The notes beneath the pieces are model-generated. The model had not been told where the DNA came from. It did not search any database and saw nothing but the letters and a program-made list of their open reading frames with translations. DNA of 64,000 nt from Pseudoalteromonas aurantia 208 (GTDB lineage Bacteria; Pseudomonadota; Gammaproteobacteria; Enterobacterales; Alteromonadaceae), in assembly GCF_014858725.1 (NCBI RefSeq), contig NZ_AQGV01000012.1, positions 2,525,229-2,589,228 on the forward strand, given 5' to 3'. The first letter of the stretch is position 1, and each line of letters opens with the position of its first letter. Shown here in pieces: positions 29,922 through 39,360 of the stretch. The position numbers and the translations under genes are program-made.

Positions 29922-30241
29922 TGCAATACCACAACTTGTTCATCTTTACTGGTTGGCCGCTTCATTTTTAACTGGGTTTTAGCTATTTCTTCAATGCGAG
30001 CATGTTGAGAGTAAAACTCTTCTTCAACCAGCAAGTACCGCCATTGTAGGTCAAGCTCATCCCGTTGTTGCAACAAAACATCTTGATCTATTAATTGCTG
30101 CCTAGCAAAATGTGTTACTTGCACAACAACCAATGCCGATACAAAAGTTAATAGCAGCAGCAATAAAGTTAGCTTGTTCGAAAATAAGCTAAAAAGCATC
30201 TCAGAAAAAAGTTTTGGCTGCCTATCTACCACTTTACTCAT
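29918..30241 (-). CDS. ftsL: Cell division protein FtsL
   Basis: The 107-residue bitopic protein has a short basic tail, one transmembrane helix (about 23-45) and a periplasmic heptad-like segment rich in Leu, Gln and Glu (LLQQRDELDLQWRYLLVEEE), as expected for the FtsL coiled coil that pairs with FtsB. The position between rsmH and ftsI confirms it. The start overlaps the rsmH stop by one base (TAATG). Confidence 0.92.
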   Translation of the reverse strand: MSKVVDRQPKLFSEMLFSLFSNKLTLLLLLLTFVSALVVVQVTHFARQQLIDQDVLLQQRDELDLQWRYLLVEEEFYSQHARIEEIAKTQLKMKRPTSKDEQVVVLQ

Positions 30242-31176
30242 TACAGCTTTTGCGCCACCCTTAGTACCGAACTGCGAGACCTTGGGTTCTCACTAATTTC
30301 TTCTGCACTGGGTTTAATTGCTTTACCAAGCGCTTTTAAAGTTAAATTTTGTTTTAATTGAGCATCAGTCAAAGGTAACCCTCTAGGTAAAGCCTCTCCT
30401 TTACTTTGCTTTTTAATAAATTGTTTAACGATACGATCTTCTAGTGAATGGAATGAAATCACAACCAGTCTCCCGCCAGGTTTGAGCACATTAAGAGACG
30501 CCTGTAATGCCGTTTGAATCTCTTCCAATTCACTATTAATATAAATACGGATAGCTTGGAACGTGCGCGTAGCTGGATGTTTATGTTTATCTTTAACCGG
30601 CACCGCCTCATCCACCAAGTCTGCCAATTGCTTTGTCGTTAAAATTGGAGTTTCATCACGCGTTTCAATAATTTTATGGGCAATTCTTCGTCCAAACTTC
30701 TCTTCACCATACTTTTTTATCACAAAAGTAATGTCTTCAAGTTCTGCTTCAGCTAACCACTGTGCTGCGCTTCGTCCCGAGGTTGGATCCATTCTCATAT
30801 CAAGTGGCCCGTCTTTCATAAAACTAAACCCTCGATCTGCATCATCTAATTGGGGAGATGAGACTCCAATATCTAATAAAATTCCATCCACTTTGCCCAG
30901 TAAATCAGCTTTTTCAGCCACATCATTTATATTTGAAAACCGAGTATGAGCAATCGCAAATCGGGGGTCGTTAGCAAACTTCTCTGCAGCCGCAATCGCT
31001 TGTGGATCTTGGTCTATTGCTTGCAGGCACCCTTGTTCCCCCAAACGTGCCAATATTTGGCCTGAATGTCCGCCTCGACCGAATGTACCATCTATGTAAG
31101 TACCATTTGGATCGATTGCGAGTGCATCAAGAGTTTCTTGCATTAACACTGATACATGTTGAAATTGTGCTGTCAT
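30241..31176 (-). CDS. rsmH: 16S rRNA (cytosine(1402)-N(4))-methyltransferase RsmH
   Basis: The protein has 311 residues from the ATG at 31176, which aligns in length with E. coli RsmH. A TTG two codons upstream has a better-spaced AAGG, so the exact start is uncertain. The AdoMet motif is [14 protein letters not shown], followed by [22 protein letters not shown] (split here at SSPQLD) and the C-terminal [13 protein letters not shown]. It methylates the ribosomal decoding centre. Second gene of the dcw operon after mraZ. Confidence 0.96.
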   Translation of the reverse strand: MTAQFQHVSVLMQETLDALAIDPNGTYIDGTFGRGGHSGQILARLGEQGCLQAIDQDPQAIAAAEKFANDPRFAIAHTRFSNINDVAEKADLLGKVDGILLDIGVSSPQLDDADRGFSFMKDGPLDMRMDPTSGRSAAQWLAEAELEDITFVIKKYGEEKFGRRIAHKIIETRDETPILTTKQLADLVDEAVPVKDKHKHPATRTFQAIRIYINSELEEIQTALQASLNVLKPGGRLVVISFHSLEDRIVKQFIKKQSKGEALPRGLPLTDAQLKQNLTLKALGKAIKPSAEEISENPRSRSSVLRVAQKL

Positions 31177-31199
31177 GCTCAAATTTTGCCTTTTTATTC

Positions 31200-31658
31200 T
31201 TACAGCGAAAAATTATCAAATTCGGAGTTAGACTCAAACTCTCCACTGCGTTCAATATCAGTATCAAGTTGCATCTGTTGATGCCATCGTTCTTCATCCC
31301 AAATCTCAAACTTGTTTAATAGCCCTACCAGCATGACCTTTTTATTCAACCCTGCGTGCGTCCGCAAAGAAGGCGCTAGCAAAACCCGACCATTTTTGTC
31401 TAATTGATATTCAGTTGCGTGGCCCAGCAGCATACGTTGTAAACGTCTCGCTCTAGGATTCATATTGGAAAGTTTTTGTAAGCGAGCTTCTATTTCATAC
31501 CACTCACTCATTGGATACAGCCACAAACAAGGCTCATTGATAGCAATAGTGCAAATAAGTGAACCCTGTTCTTCGGACATAAGCATTTGCCGATACTTCG
31601 TAGGTACCGCAAATCTGCCTTTATCGTCCAAACTCAGTGAACTCGCACCTTTAAACAT
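31200..31658 (-). CDS. mraZ: Transcriptional regulator MraZ
   Basis: The 152-residue protein has two AbrB/SpoVT-like repeats, each with the DxxGR pattern: [14 protein letters not shown] (about 10-23) and [14 protein letters not shown] (about 85-98). AGGGGC precedes the ATG. MraZ binds repeats in its own promoter and represses the dcw operon in E. coli. It is the first gene of the cluster, and candidate binding repeats are present upstream. Confidence 0.96.
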   Translation of the reverse strand: MFKGASSLSLDDKGRFAVPTKYRQMLMSEEQGSLICTIAINEPCLWLYPMSEWYEIEARLQKLSNMNPRARRLQRMLLGHATEYQLDKNGRVLLAPSLRTHAGLNKKVMLVGLLNKFEIWDEERWHQQMQLDTDIERSGEFESNSEFDNFSL

Positions 31659-31738
31659 CTTGCCCCTACCGTGGACCTTTATTTTGCTCTAAGATCCAAT
31701 TTGATCCACTAAAAACCACTTTTTACCACGATAGGTTA

Positions 31739-31770
31739 GTTTAGGGCTTGACAGCTGTTTTTGTCAAGCA
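31739..31770 (-). promoter_or_regulatory. Probable mraZ (dcw operon) promoter with overlapping inverted repeat
   Basis: On the minus strand a consensus TTGACA (31768-31763) is followed 18 nt later by TAAAAC (31744-31739). The -35 forms one arm of an 8-bp perfect inverted repeat, GCTTGACA/TGTCAAGC (31747-31770). Start would be about 75 nt before mraZ. Confidence 0.55.
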
Positions 31771-31839
31771 AAAGGCTCTTTGGTAAAGCGCTAAAAACCC
31801 AGAAAAAATGCGGCTTTGCTGAAAGTGTATGAATTCGGT

Positions 31840-31854
31840 GGGAAAAAGTGGGAA
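31840..31854. promoter_or_regulatory. Candidate MraZ-binding repeats
   Basis: TGGGA occurs at 31840-31844 and again at 31850-31854, exactly 10 bp apart. MraZ is known to bind TGGGN repeats separated by 5 nt upstream of mraZ. A third copy is not evident at the expected phase. The remaining part of the gap 31855-32057 is AT-rich and shows nothing else I can support. Confidence 0.5.
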
Positions 31855-32057
31855 GCATAAGAAATTGTTTTCAGATAACAAAAAAATTACAAAATAATAA
31901 AACCTTGAAAATAATAAATTTGGTGTGGTTGCAAATCTCTGTTACAGCACAAAAGAGAGATTAAATTCTATATTCCCCTATTCTTAATACGGATTTATTT
32001 GCTCATCCTCCTTAAATCTTTGTATTATATTACACCACAATTAAATGACTCACAGGC

Positions 32058-35000
32058 ATGATTATTTCAAATCTATCAATACCGTACCGGTTTTATCGAT
32101 TACTCATCGTGATCTGTGTACCTGGACTTTTGGTGATTTTAGCCCAATTACTTGAAGAACATTCAGAAATACTACAGCAAAGTGAGTTTAAAGCGATATT
32201 ATTAGCGGAGCATATTGCCGCGGTACAACAAAATGACATTAGCGAAACAAAAGCACTACTCTCCCAGCTCGCCCGTCATCCAGAATTGAATACCACAATA
32301 TCCGAGCAATGCCCTTCAATTTTACGATATGCACAAACCCTCTCTTCAAGAATTGCAAATATTGGCATAGTATCCCCAGAAGGGAATGTATTATGCACCA
32401 TAGTCAGTAACGTAAAACCAATCAATATCAGCGACCGAAAATACTTTCAAGATGCGAATAAAACAAAACGTTTTGCTGTCGGGCAATTTCAACATGATAG
32501 ATCACTAAACAAAGCCACGGTTAACTTTGCGATACCTGTTATTGATGAAAATAATAATATTCGGCACACCATCGTAGTCGCTCAATCCCTCACTAAGTGG
32601 AGTCATGCACTTGCAAAGCTTTCTTTACCCGTTGACAGTGAGGTTATGATAAGTGATGCGCAACATAATGTTATTGCCCACTACCCGTTTCAACCAGCGC
32701 AACTCGGCCGGCCTTTAAAAGAGTTCTGGCCTAGCACTTTGGATACCGCACAGGTATTAAAAGATAGCAATGACCAAAGCAGAATATATTTGCAGCTTCC
32801 TCTTGAGCAAAGTAAACCCTTAACGAGCTTATATATCCACTTTTCACTGCCATTTGAAGATGCAGTAAATCGAGCTAACAGTAAAGTTGCAACCACACTC
32901 ATACTCTTCATATTGGCTATTTTATTGATAATTTGGCAGGCTAAATGGCAACTCAACCGAGTGTTACTACAACCTTTCAAAGCCCTTCAAGATGCGATAG
33001 CACAAGTAACAAAAGGTGAAATCGCTCAATGGGAAAACAAACAGTCGAGTCCTGAGTTTTATGTGATCACACAACAATTTGAGCACATGGCGCATACAAG
33101 ACTCAATGCAGAGCAAGCACTCACTCACAAACATGCTGAATTAATCGCTTTGCTCACTGCATTACCAGACAGTTACTTACGAGTAAATAAGGACGGAGAA
33201 ATTTTAATGTCTCATGGTCCATTTTCAAAATCAGCGTCCTCAATTGACGTTATATTTCCCGAGCATGTTTTTAAACGCATCATGGCACAACTTGCGTTAT
33301 TAGAAGAGCAACCTTACAGTCAACTGGAGTTTTCACATTTAGATACAGATAACATACAGCGTATTTATGAGTGCAGAATTAATCACATAAGTGAGCACCA
33401 ACAGGCTATTTTAGTGATAAGAGATATTAGTCAGCGAAAAGAGCACGAAGAAGCAATTAGCTTGGCTGCGCTTGTTTATAATAACAGCAGCGAGTGTATG
33501 GTTATCACTGATGCAAATGGTTTTATTCTTGACACTAATCCAGCATTTAGCCAAGTAACAGGGTTTAAAAGAGAAGAAGCCCTCGGTAAAGCAACCAGCA
33601 TTTTAAGTTCTGGTAAGCATGACAAACACTTTTATACGCAAATGTGGCAACAATTATGTGAGCAAGGATATTGGCAAGGCGAGATAATTAATCGCCGTAA
33701 AGATGGTGAGCTTTACACCGAGTGGTTAACAATCAATACCGTCTATAATCAATATAACGAAGCGTATCGTCGCGTTGCTATTTTCACAGATATTACTGAT
33801 CGCAAACGCAAAGATGAATTAATCTGGCGTCAAGCTCATTTTGACCAACTCACCGAGCTTGCGAACCGCAGAGAACTAAAACGACACTTAAAAATTCAAC
33901 TGGAAAATACCGCAGTAAAAGTCGGAATACTCTTACTCGATTTGGACCACTTTAAAGACATAAATGACACTCTAGGCCATTATTTCGGCGATAAATTATT
34001 AACTGAGGTTGCCAACCGATTAACAGCATTAACACCTTCTTGTAGTTTGATCTCTCGAATTGGCGGCGATGAATTTGTATTGGTCACAAACACCAATCAC
34101 ACCACCGCATTAACTAAATTAGCAAACGCCGTACTCGCTCAACTAAAGCCCAGTATTCAAATTGACAATGAGCAGTGCCATATTAGCGCAAGTATTGGCA
34201 TTGCACATGCTCCCAGTGATGGTGACAGCAGTGAATTACTACTCAAAGCTGCTGATCAAGCTATGTATGAAGCAAAACAACATGGTCGAAACGGATTTGC
34301 ATTTTTCAATGCACAAATGCGTGAACAAGCAGAGCACCGAATGACGCTTTTGAAAGATTTACGGGTCGCATTAGCTCAACAGCAGTTTGCTTTATATTAC
34401 CAACCAATTGTAAAAATGACGGACCAATCCATTGTTAAAGCTGAAGCCCTGATCCGCTGGCTTCATCCCGATAAAGGAATCGTCAGCCCAGCTCTATTTA
34501 TTCCTTTGGCTGAAGAGACTCAGTTAATACACGGTATGGGCGAGTTTATATTCAATAGTGCATGCGAGACGCTCTGCACCCTTAATCAATTAGGTCATCA
34601 GGTACAGCTCAGTATCAATGTATCGCCGGTTCAATTTACGGCAAAGCACAGTACCCTCAATAATTGGCATCAACAACTCAATGCCAAAGGGTTAACCGCT
34701 GAGCAGTTCGTTATTGAAATCACCGAGGGTCTAATGATGAATGCACTGCCTCGTACCCAACAGCGGCTAGCCGCTTTAACTAAGCAAGGGTTCGCTTTAG
34801 CGCTGGATGACTTTGGTACTGGCTATTCCTCGCTCGCCTATTTGAAGCAGATGGATACCGATTTCATTAAAATTGACAAACGCTTTGTGGATGGAATTGC
34901 CAACAGTGCCGACGATTTAGCTTTGTGTGAAGCGATGATAATGATGGCTCATCAATTGGGCTTAAAAGTGATTGCAGAGGGGATTGAAACAGCTACTCAA

Positions 35001-35114
35001 CATCAATTGTTACTGCAAGCAGGCTGTGATTTTGGGCAAGGGTTTTATTACGCTAAACCCATGCCCAAAGATAGTTTTATTAAGTTACTCAATAAATATC
35101 TAAAAGAACGTTAG
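32058..35114 (+). CDS. Membrane c-di-GMP signalling protein: Cache-HAMP-PAS-GGDEF-EAL
   Basis: The 1018-residue protein begins with a transmembrane helix (about 12-28). A periplasmic double-Cache-like sensor follows (about 40-275), with DRKYFQDA typical of that fold. A second helix (about 277-296) leads to a HAMP-like region and one or two PAS domains (the clear one about 470-595, with GFILDTNPAFSQVTGF). The GGDEF motif (669-673, RIGGDEF) and the EAL motif (E796) are both intact, as is DDFGTGYSSLAYLK. It could therefore both make and degrade c-di-GMP; which activity dominates cannot be read from sequence. It is divergent from mraZ and stands alone. Confidence 0.93.
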   Translation: MIISNLSIPYRFYRLLIVICVPGLLVILAQLLEEHSEILQQSEFKAILLAEHIAAVQQNDISETKALLSQLARHPELNTTISEQCPSILRYAQTLSSRIANIGIVSPEGNVLCTIVSNVKPINISDRKYFQDANKTKRFAVGQFQHDRSLNKATVNFAIPVIDENNNIRHTIVVAQSLTKWSHALAKLSLPVDSEVMISDAQHNVIAHYPFQPAQLGRPLKEFWPSTLDTAQVLKDSNDQSRIYLQLPLEQSKPLTSLYIHFSLPFEDAVNRANSKVATTLILFILAILLIIWQAKWQLNRVLLQPFKALQDAIAQVTKGEIAQWENKQSSPEFYVITQQFEHMAHTRLNAEQALTHKHAELIALLTALPDSYLRVNKDGEILMSHGPFSKSASSIDVIFPEHVFKRIMAQLALLEEQPYSQLEFSHLDTDNIQRIYECRINHISEHQQAILVIRDISQRKEHEEAISLAALVYNNSSECMVITDANGFILDTNPAFSQVTGFKREEALGKATSILSSGKHDKHFYTQMWQQLCEQGYWQGEIINRRKDGELYTEWLTINTVYNQYNEAYRRVAIFTDITDRKRKDELIWRQAHFDQLTELANRRELKRHLKIQLENTAVKVGILLLDLDHFKDINDTLGHYFGDKLLTEVANRLTALTPSCSLISRIGGDEFVLVTNTNHTTALTKLANAVLAQLKPSIQIDNEQCHISASIGIAHAPSDGDSSELLLKAADQAMYEAKQHGRNGFAFFNAQMREQAEHRMTLLKDLRVALAQQQFALYYQPIVKMTDQSIVKAEALIRWLHPDKGIVSPALFIPLAEETQLIHGMGEFIFNSACETLCTLNQLGHQVQLSINVSPVQFTAKHSTLNNWHQQLNAKGLTAEQFVIEITEGLMMNALPRTQQRLAALTKQGFALALDDFGTGYSSLAYLKQMDTDFIKIDKRFVDGIANSADDLALCEAMIMMAHQLGLKVIAEGIETATQHQLLLQAGCDFGQGFYYAKPMPKDSFIKLLNKYLKER

Positions 35115-36190
35115 TCTCTTGGCCCTCTATCGCAATCATCTGATGTATCTCTTGGTAAGTACACTGTATTACTAAAGGTGCCACAATATCCCTGAACAGA
35201 TTCACATAATCTTACTTTGACACTACTATTAGAATAGATTTTTATTGATGTCTCACCGAATCTAAAGTCACTATCTCTATAGAATTCATTATCTAAGTAA
35301 ATTTCTGCATAATATTCATGGTAACCCCCTTGTTTTGGCATACTCCAATATAAATCGTAGTTTCCTCCACATTGACCGGAACTTGCTCGTAGCTTCGGCG
35401 TAACACCATACATATTCTGTAAAGTACTAATATCTGTACTACTTAAAGAATTGCTACCTAAAATTAGGTTGGGATCGCTTATCGCAGTTATAGTTGGTTT
35501 GGTTTTATCTATCGCCCAGCTATTGTTCGAATAATGCATGATAGACTTATAATCATAGTTACCAAGATTACCACCAACTTGTTTATTAAAGTTATGCTTT
35601 TTTTCTTCTCGAATATTATCCCAATGTATCAAAATGTGGTTGTCTCTATCCGAGCGAGATTGCTCATGCCAAAAACCTAGCGCATGTAATAATTCATGGA
35701 TGATAATACTACCTGTAAAGCATCCATTACCCAACCCAAGTTCTTGTATCCCACCTACTTTACCTACTTGCGAATAGCACTCACTATCACCGCTTTTAAC
35801 TATTTCGATGATATCCTTTTCTGATTGAGACTCTTTGAAGCGTACTCCTGAAGAGCGTTCAATAACAGACATTGCGTGATATACTGCCTGCCTCTGCCGA
35901 AAATCTAATCCGTTAAATCGAAAATAAGCAATTGAATCATCTCCGTTACGCCACCTATAATTGCTAGGTTTTACTATAGCCATAGGAGATATATCAAATA
36001 CATCTCTAATATTAACACCGGAAACCAATATATCACCTTGATATAAAATCTTTCCATTTTTATTTTCAACTTTAATTTTCTGATTTACTTCTTGACCTAA
36101 TTCATCAACGCCCTCAATTATATATTCGTTATTATTAGCATTAATTTGGCTAGATAAAAGCAAGAATAAAAATGTAAATTTAAACCTCAT
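35111..36190 (-). CDS. Secreted astacin-type (M12A) zinc metalloprotease
   Basis: The 359-residue protein has a signal peptide (MRFKFTFLFLLLSSQINA), a propeptide-like stretch, and a catalytic domain with the full astacin signature HELLHALGFWHEQSRSDRD (H165, E166, H169, H175). The Met-turn is SIMHY. About 95 residues beyond the catalytic core form a C-terminal beta-rich tail with several cysteines. Bacterial astacins are extracellular endopeptidases, some toxin-like. The gene is more AT-rich than its neighbours, which suggests acquisition. Its stop codon overlaps the stop of the GGDEF-EAL gene on the other strand. Confidence 0.9.
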   Translation of the reverse strand: MRFKFTFLFLLLSSQINANNNEYIIEGVDELGQEVNQKIKVENKNGKILYQGDILVSGVNIRDVFDISPMAIVKPSNYRWRNGDDSIAYFRFNGLDFRQRQAVYHAMSVIERSSGVRFKESQSEKDIIEIVKSGDSECYSQVGKVGGIQELGLGNGCFTGSIIIHELLHALGFWHEQSRSDRDNHILIHWDNIREEKKHNFNKQVGGNLGNYDYKSIMHYSNNSWAIDKTKPTITAISDPNLILGSNSLSSTDISTLQNMYGVTPKLRASSGQCGGNYDLYWSMPKQGGYHEYYAEIYLDNEFYRDSDFRFGETSIKIYSNSSVKVRLCESVQGYCGTFSNTVYLPRDTSDDCDRGPRD

Positions 36191-36287
36191 AAAAACTCCC
36201 TATAAAATGAGGTTTAAATATAACCAGAAAACATTAAACAATTATTAATTTTCTAGAAAATCGTTCAAAAAATACTATTTTAATATT

Positions 36288-37943
36288 TTATTTAAGTTCT
36301 AACGCAGCCATCATTTTATTAGAAATATCAACATGATGCTGTAAAGTAGAAAACTGCTTAGTGACGCCTTCTGGACCAAAAGCATAAACAGGGACTGGTG
36401 CTGCTGTATGCGTACCAGTTCCCCACACAACATTTTGCTGACTCGCCACTGCGCGCGCTATTTTACCTGTAAAATCTTCACCACCGTATACGTAGAACTC
36501 TGAAAAATCATTAAAATAAGGAAGTGGTTTATCATCAGCCCCTACTTTATACGACTCATCAATTTTATCAGCTTGCTCTAATGTGACTGTATATGGTGTC
36601 AATTCTTCTATGGCTTTTTGCCACTGTACATCTGTGCTATTACTATAATCGGTATCGGCATTAACGGCTCCCATCACATCGAAGAATGTACCTTTTTGTT
36701 CGTATAAATTATCCAGAATATTTAAAGATCCAAAATTAAAATTAGGCTTGTAATCTCGATTATTCATACCATCTCCTGGGAGGGAAACCGGTTCAGGTTT
36801 ATTGACGTTTGAATAACTGAATCCAAAGCTCCCCGTTTCATGATCTGCGGTCACCACCACTAATGTGTCATTACGATCTTTGACCCACTCATGCACAGCT
36901 TCAACGGCTTCATCAAACTTTAAAAGCTCATTAAGCATCCAGCCAGCATCGTTTGCATGCCCAGCCCAATCTATTTGCCCACCTTCAATCATTAAGAAAA
37001 ATCCATCTTCATCTTTAGATAAAATATCCAATGCTTTAACGGTCATTTCTTTTAATGATGGCTGAGTACAACTGTTATTTGCCTGACATGCTTTATATGC
37101 AATGCCATCATCCATACCTGAATTTGCAAATAAGCCCAATAACTTATCTGCATCACTATTTTGCAACTGTGCTTTGTCAAAAGCCAATGCGTACCCATAT
37201 TGCTCTTTCGCAGCTAATACAATATTTTTATCATCATTGCGTTTCGACTTTTTGTATACGCTCGCTGGCATCCCCAAATCAGCAAGTACTTTTTGATCTG
37301 CTTCATCTGTTTTAATATCTGATGGAATAAAGACTCGTGCTCCGCCCGATAATAAGACATCAACCATACCGGTATTTACGAGTTGTTCAGCAATCTCAGG
37401 TTCCATAGAACGATGTGGTTGGTGCGCAGCAAATGCAGCTGGCGTAGCATGAGTAATACGTGTATCTGAGACCAAGCCTGTTGCTTTACCCGCTTTTTTC
37501 GCTTTTTCTAAAATAGTTTCTACAATGTTACCTTGCTCATCAAGACCGATCATTTCAGAGCCAGCAGCCATACCCGTTGCCAATTGTGTCGCAGAACATG
37601 CCGAGTCTGTCACTAACATGCCATTTTCCCCATGCGGAGCATTTAATGAAAGCCCCATGTGCCCTGCGTCTGCTAATTTGGATAAAGCCGTTTGATTTCC
37701 ACGAGCGTTATAAGTCGAATTTGGCGCTCGGCGAGCATACTCTTCCAGTAAACCAACTTGCTGTGCACCCATGCCGTCACCAATCATTAAAATTACATTT
37801 TTCACTGACGTTACTGGTGTGGGGGCAACTTCTTTTATAACCTCTTTTTCTACTTCTTTGATCACTTCAACCGTTTTAGTATCATCGTTGCATGCAGTGA
37901 GTAAAACAGCAGAGACTGCTAATGTTATTAGTTTCTTTTTCAT
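36288..37943 (-). CDS. Alkaline phosphatase (PhoA superfamily), lipoprotein
   Basis: The 551-residue protein starts at the ATG at 37943 with GGGAAG upstream; an in-frame extension is ignored. The N-terminus is a lipoprotein signal ending LLTAC, followed by a Glu/Lys/Val-rich linker. Active-site elements are VILMIGDGMG (metal), VTDSACSATQLATG with nucleophile S114, IEGGQIDWAGHAND, and TADHETG, with a late histidine in GTGTHTAAP. It hydrolyses phosphomonoesters in the periplasm to supply phosphate. A Pho-box-like set of 11-mers lies upstream. Confidence 0.93.
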   Translation of the reverse strand: MKKKLITLAVSAVLLTACNDDTKTVEVIKEVEKEVIKEVAPTPVTSVKNVILMIGDGMGAQQVGLLEEYARRAPNSTYNARGNQTALSKLADAGHMGLSLNAPHGENGMLVTDSACSATQLATGMAAGSEMIGLDEQGNIVETILEKAKKAGKATGLVSDTRITHATPAAFAAHQPHRSMEPEIAEQLVNTGMVDVLLSGGARVFIPSDIKTDEADQKVLADLGMPASVYKKSKRNDDKNIVLAAKEQYGYALAFDKAQLQNSDADKLLGLFANSGMDDGIAYKACQANNSCTQPSLKEMTVKALDILSKDEDGFFLMIEGGQIDWAGHANDAGWMLNELLKFDEAVEAVHEWVKDRNDTLVVVTADHETGSFGFSYSNVNKPEPVSLPGDGMNNRDYKPNFNFGSLNILDNLYEQKGTFFDVMGAVNADTDYSNSTDVQWQKAIEELTPYTVTLEQADKIDESYKVGADDKPLPYFNDFSEFYVYGGEDFTGKIARAVASQQNVVWGTGTHTAAPVPVYAFGPEGVTKQFSTLQHHVDISNKMMAALELK

Positions 37944-38010
37944 GGTCTTCCCGTAACGTATGAGCAAATTAGTTTTATGCAATTAAAAATCGATGCTCAT
38001 TTTAGGGACG

Positions 38011-38043
38011 TATAATGACTTTTTTATTTCATTTACATGACGT
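38011..38043 (-). promoter_or_regulatory. Candidate Pho box upstream of the alkaline phosphatase
   Basis: On the minus strand three consecutive 11-nt units read ACGTCATGTAA, ATGAAATAAAA and AAGTCATTATA. Two share GTCAT with the PhoB half-site CTGTCAT and all have A/T-rich tails. TAAAAT follows at -10-like distance. The match is degenerate. Confidence 0.38.
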
Positions 38044-38061
38044 TTTGAGTAGTTACTCCAA

Positions 38062-39246
38062 TCATTTAAAACTCAACGAAACCGGCCGAGTAGATATACC
38101 GTGTACGAAAATACTCAGTAAAACACTGTAGATGGCGACTTCAGTAATTAGTGCTCCTTCCTCTCCTGTCATTACTGATAACAACATTAGGGTAAAAACC
38201 ACCGTTGCCAACCCTTTAGGACCAAACCACGCTAACGTGAGCCGTTCATGTATGGTAGTATCACTGTGCAGCAAGCTCAGCATTACTGGAAGTACCCTGA
38301 CCACTGAAATTGCTAACACAGCAAACACCATCGCATCAACATTGACCCCATTGCTCAACAGTGAAGTGCATACAACACCAAATAACGTCCATATTAATAA
38401 TGTCGCAAAATCGGCTAAATGCTCACTCTCTTCAATCAATTGATCTTTCACCTCGTCATCATAAAAGCGGTCAAATAGCAAACCACTTACAAAAGCGGCA
38501 ATAAAGCCACTACCATGTAATGCTTGTGCCAGTGAAAAAACAAGTAATGCAACACCAACAAACAAAAAAGGACTTGTCGTCGTCGCAAAAAAATGGTGAT
38601 GCTTGGCCTTTTTTATAAGCAAAATTGAAAGCCACGTCACCGTGATTGCGATCACACAAGCTATGCTTAACTCTCTGAAAAACAACCAAGATAGCGTTGA
38701 TAATTCGGCACTCTCATAATTTACAAAAATTCCCAACATAAATAAAAAAAGCGGTACACATAATCCATCATTTAAGCCACTTTCTACGTTAGTCGCTTCC
38801 CTTAACCTTATTGGCACCCGCTTTTCTATCAAAAATCCTTTACACAAAGCAGCATCGGTAGGCGCAATGATCACGGCCAGTAAAGTGGCTCCAACCCAAG
38901 TGATCGGTAATAACCAATAAGCAAATATAGCCCCAAAAAGCACTGTTAAAGGCAGCCCAATCAGTAATAATCGTAACGGCAATTGATAGGACTCATAAAG
39001 TATACGCAATCGTGTCTTTGCAGCGTCACTAAAAAGAACCACTGCCAATGTAACTTCAACGATAGGTAAAACTATCGAGGCGTCTAACAGAGTAGAAGTG
39101 CCTTCATAAGGAAGTAATAATGCGAGTAATGCACCAAATGACACAAACAATATGGGGGCGGTGACTTCCGCCTTGGCAAGCTGCCGGACACTAATGGAAT
39201 ATATAAACAGAACAAGGCCTATGCTGGCCAAAACATAATAAATCAT
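38062..39246 (-). CDS. Cation:proton antiporter, CPA1 (NhaP-like)
   Basis: About 394 residues from the ATG at 39246, chosen for its spacing from AAGGA; an ATG three bases earlier is also possible. Twelve or so hydrophobic segments are seen. IIAPTDAALCKGFL and ATNVESGLNDGLCVPLFL hold the conserved transport-site acidic residues of the CPA1 family. Members exchange Na+ or K+ for H+ and serve pH and salt homeostasis. The C-terminus is short, without the cytoplasmic regulatory tail of larger homologues. Ion specificity is not readable. Confidence 0.87.
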   Translation of the reverse strand: MIYYVLASIGLVLFIYSISVRQLAKAEVTAPILFVSFGALLALLLPYEGTSTLLDASIVLPIVEVTLAVVLFSDAAKTRLRILYESYQLPLRLLLIGLPLTVLFGAIFAYWLLPITWVGATLLAVIIAPTDAALCKGFLIEKRVPIRLREATNVESGLNDGLCVPLFLFMLGIFVNYESAELSTLSWLFFRELSIACVIAITVTWLSILLIKKAKHHHFFATTTSPFLFVGVALLVFSLAQALHGSGFIAAFVSGLLFDRFYDDEVKDQLIEESEHLADFATLLIWTLFGVVCTSLLSNGVNVDAMVFAVLAISVVRVLPVMLSLLHSDTTIHERLTLAWFGPKGLATVVFTLMLLSVMTGEEGALITEVAIYSVLLSIFVHGISTRPVSLSFK

Positions 39247-39360
39247 CATTATCCTTATCAAGTAGTTTATTATTACTATCAATGAATAATGATGATAAGC
39301 AAGTTAAATCACCTTATTTTATCGCTGCGTCACACTATATTAAGTACGTTTCACTGGCGG

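Noticed and set aside
30563..30949. 128-codon plus-strand frame inside rsmH
   Set aside because: Antisense shadow of a well-conserved gene.
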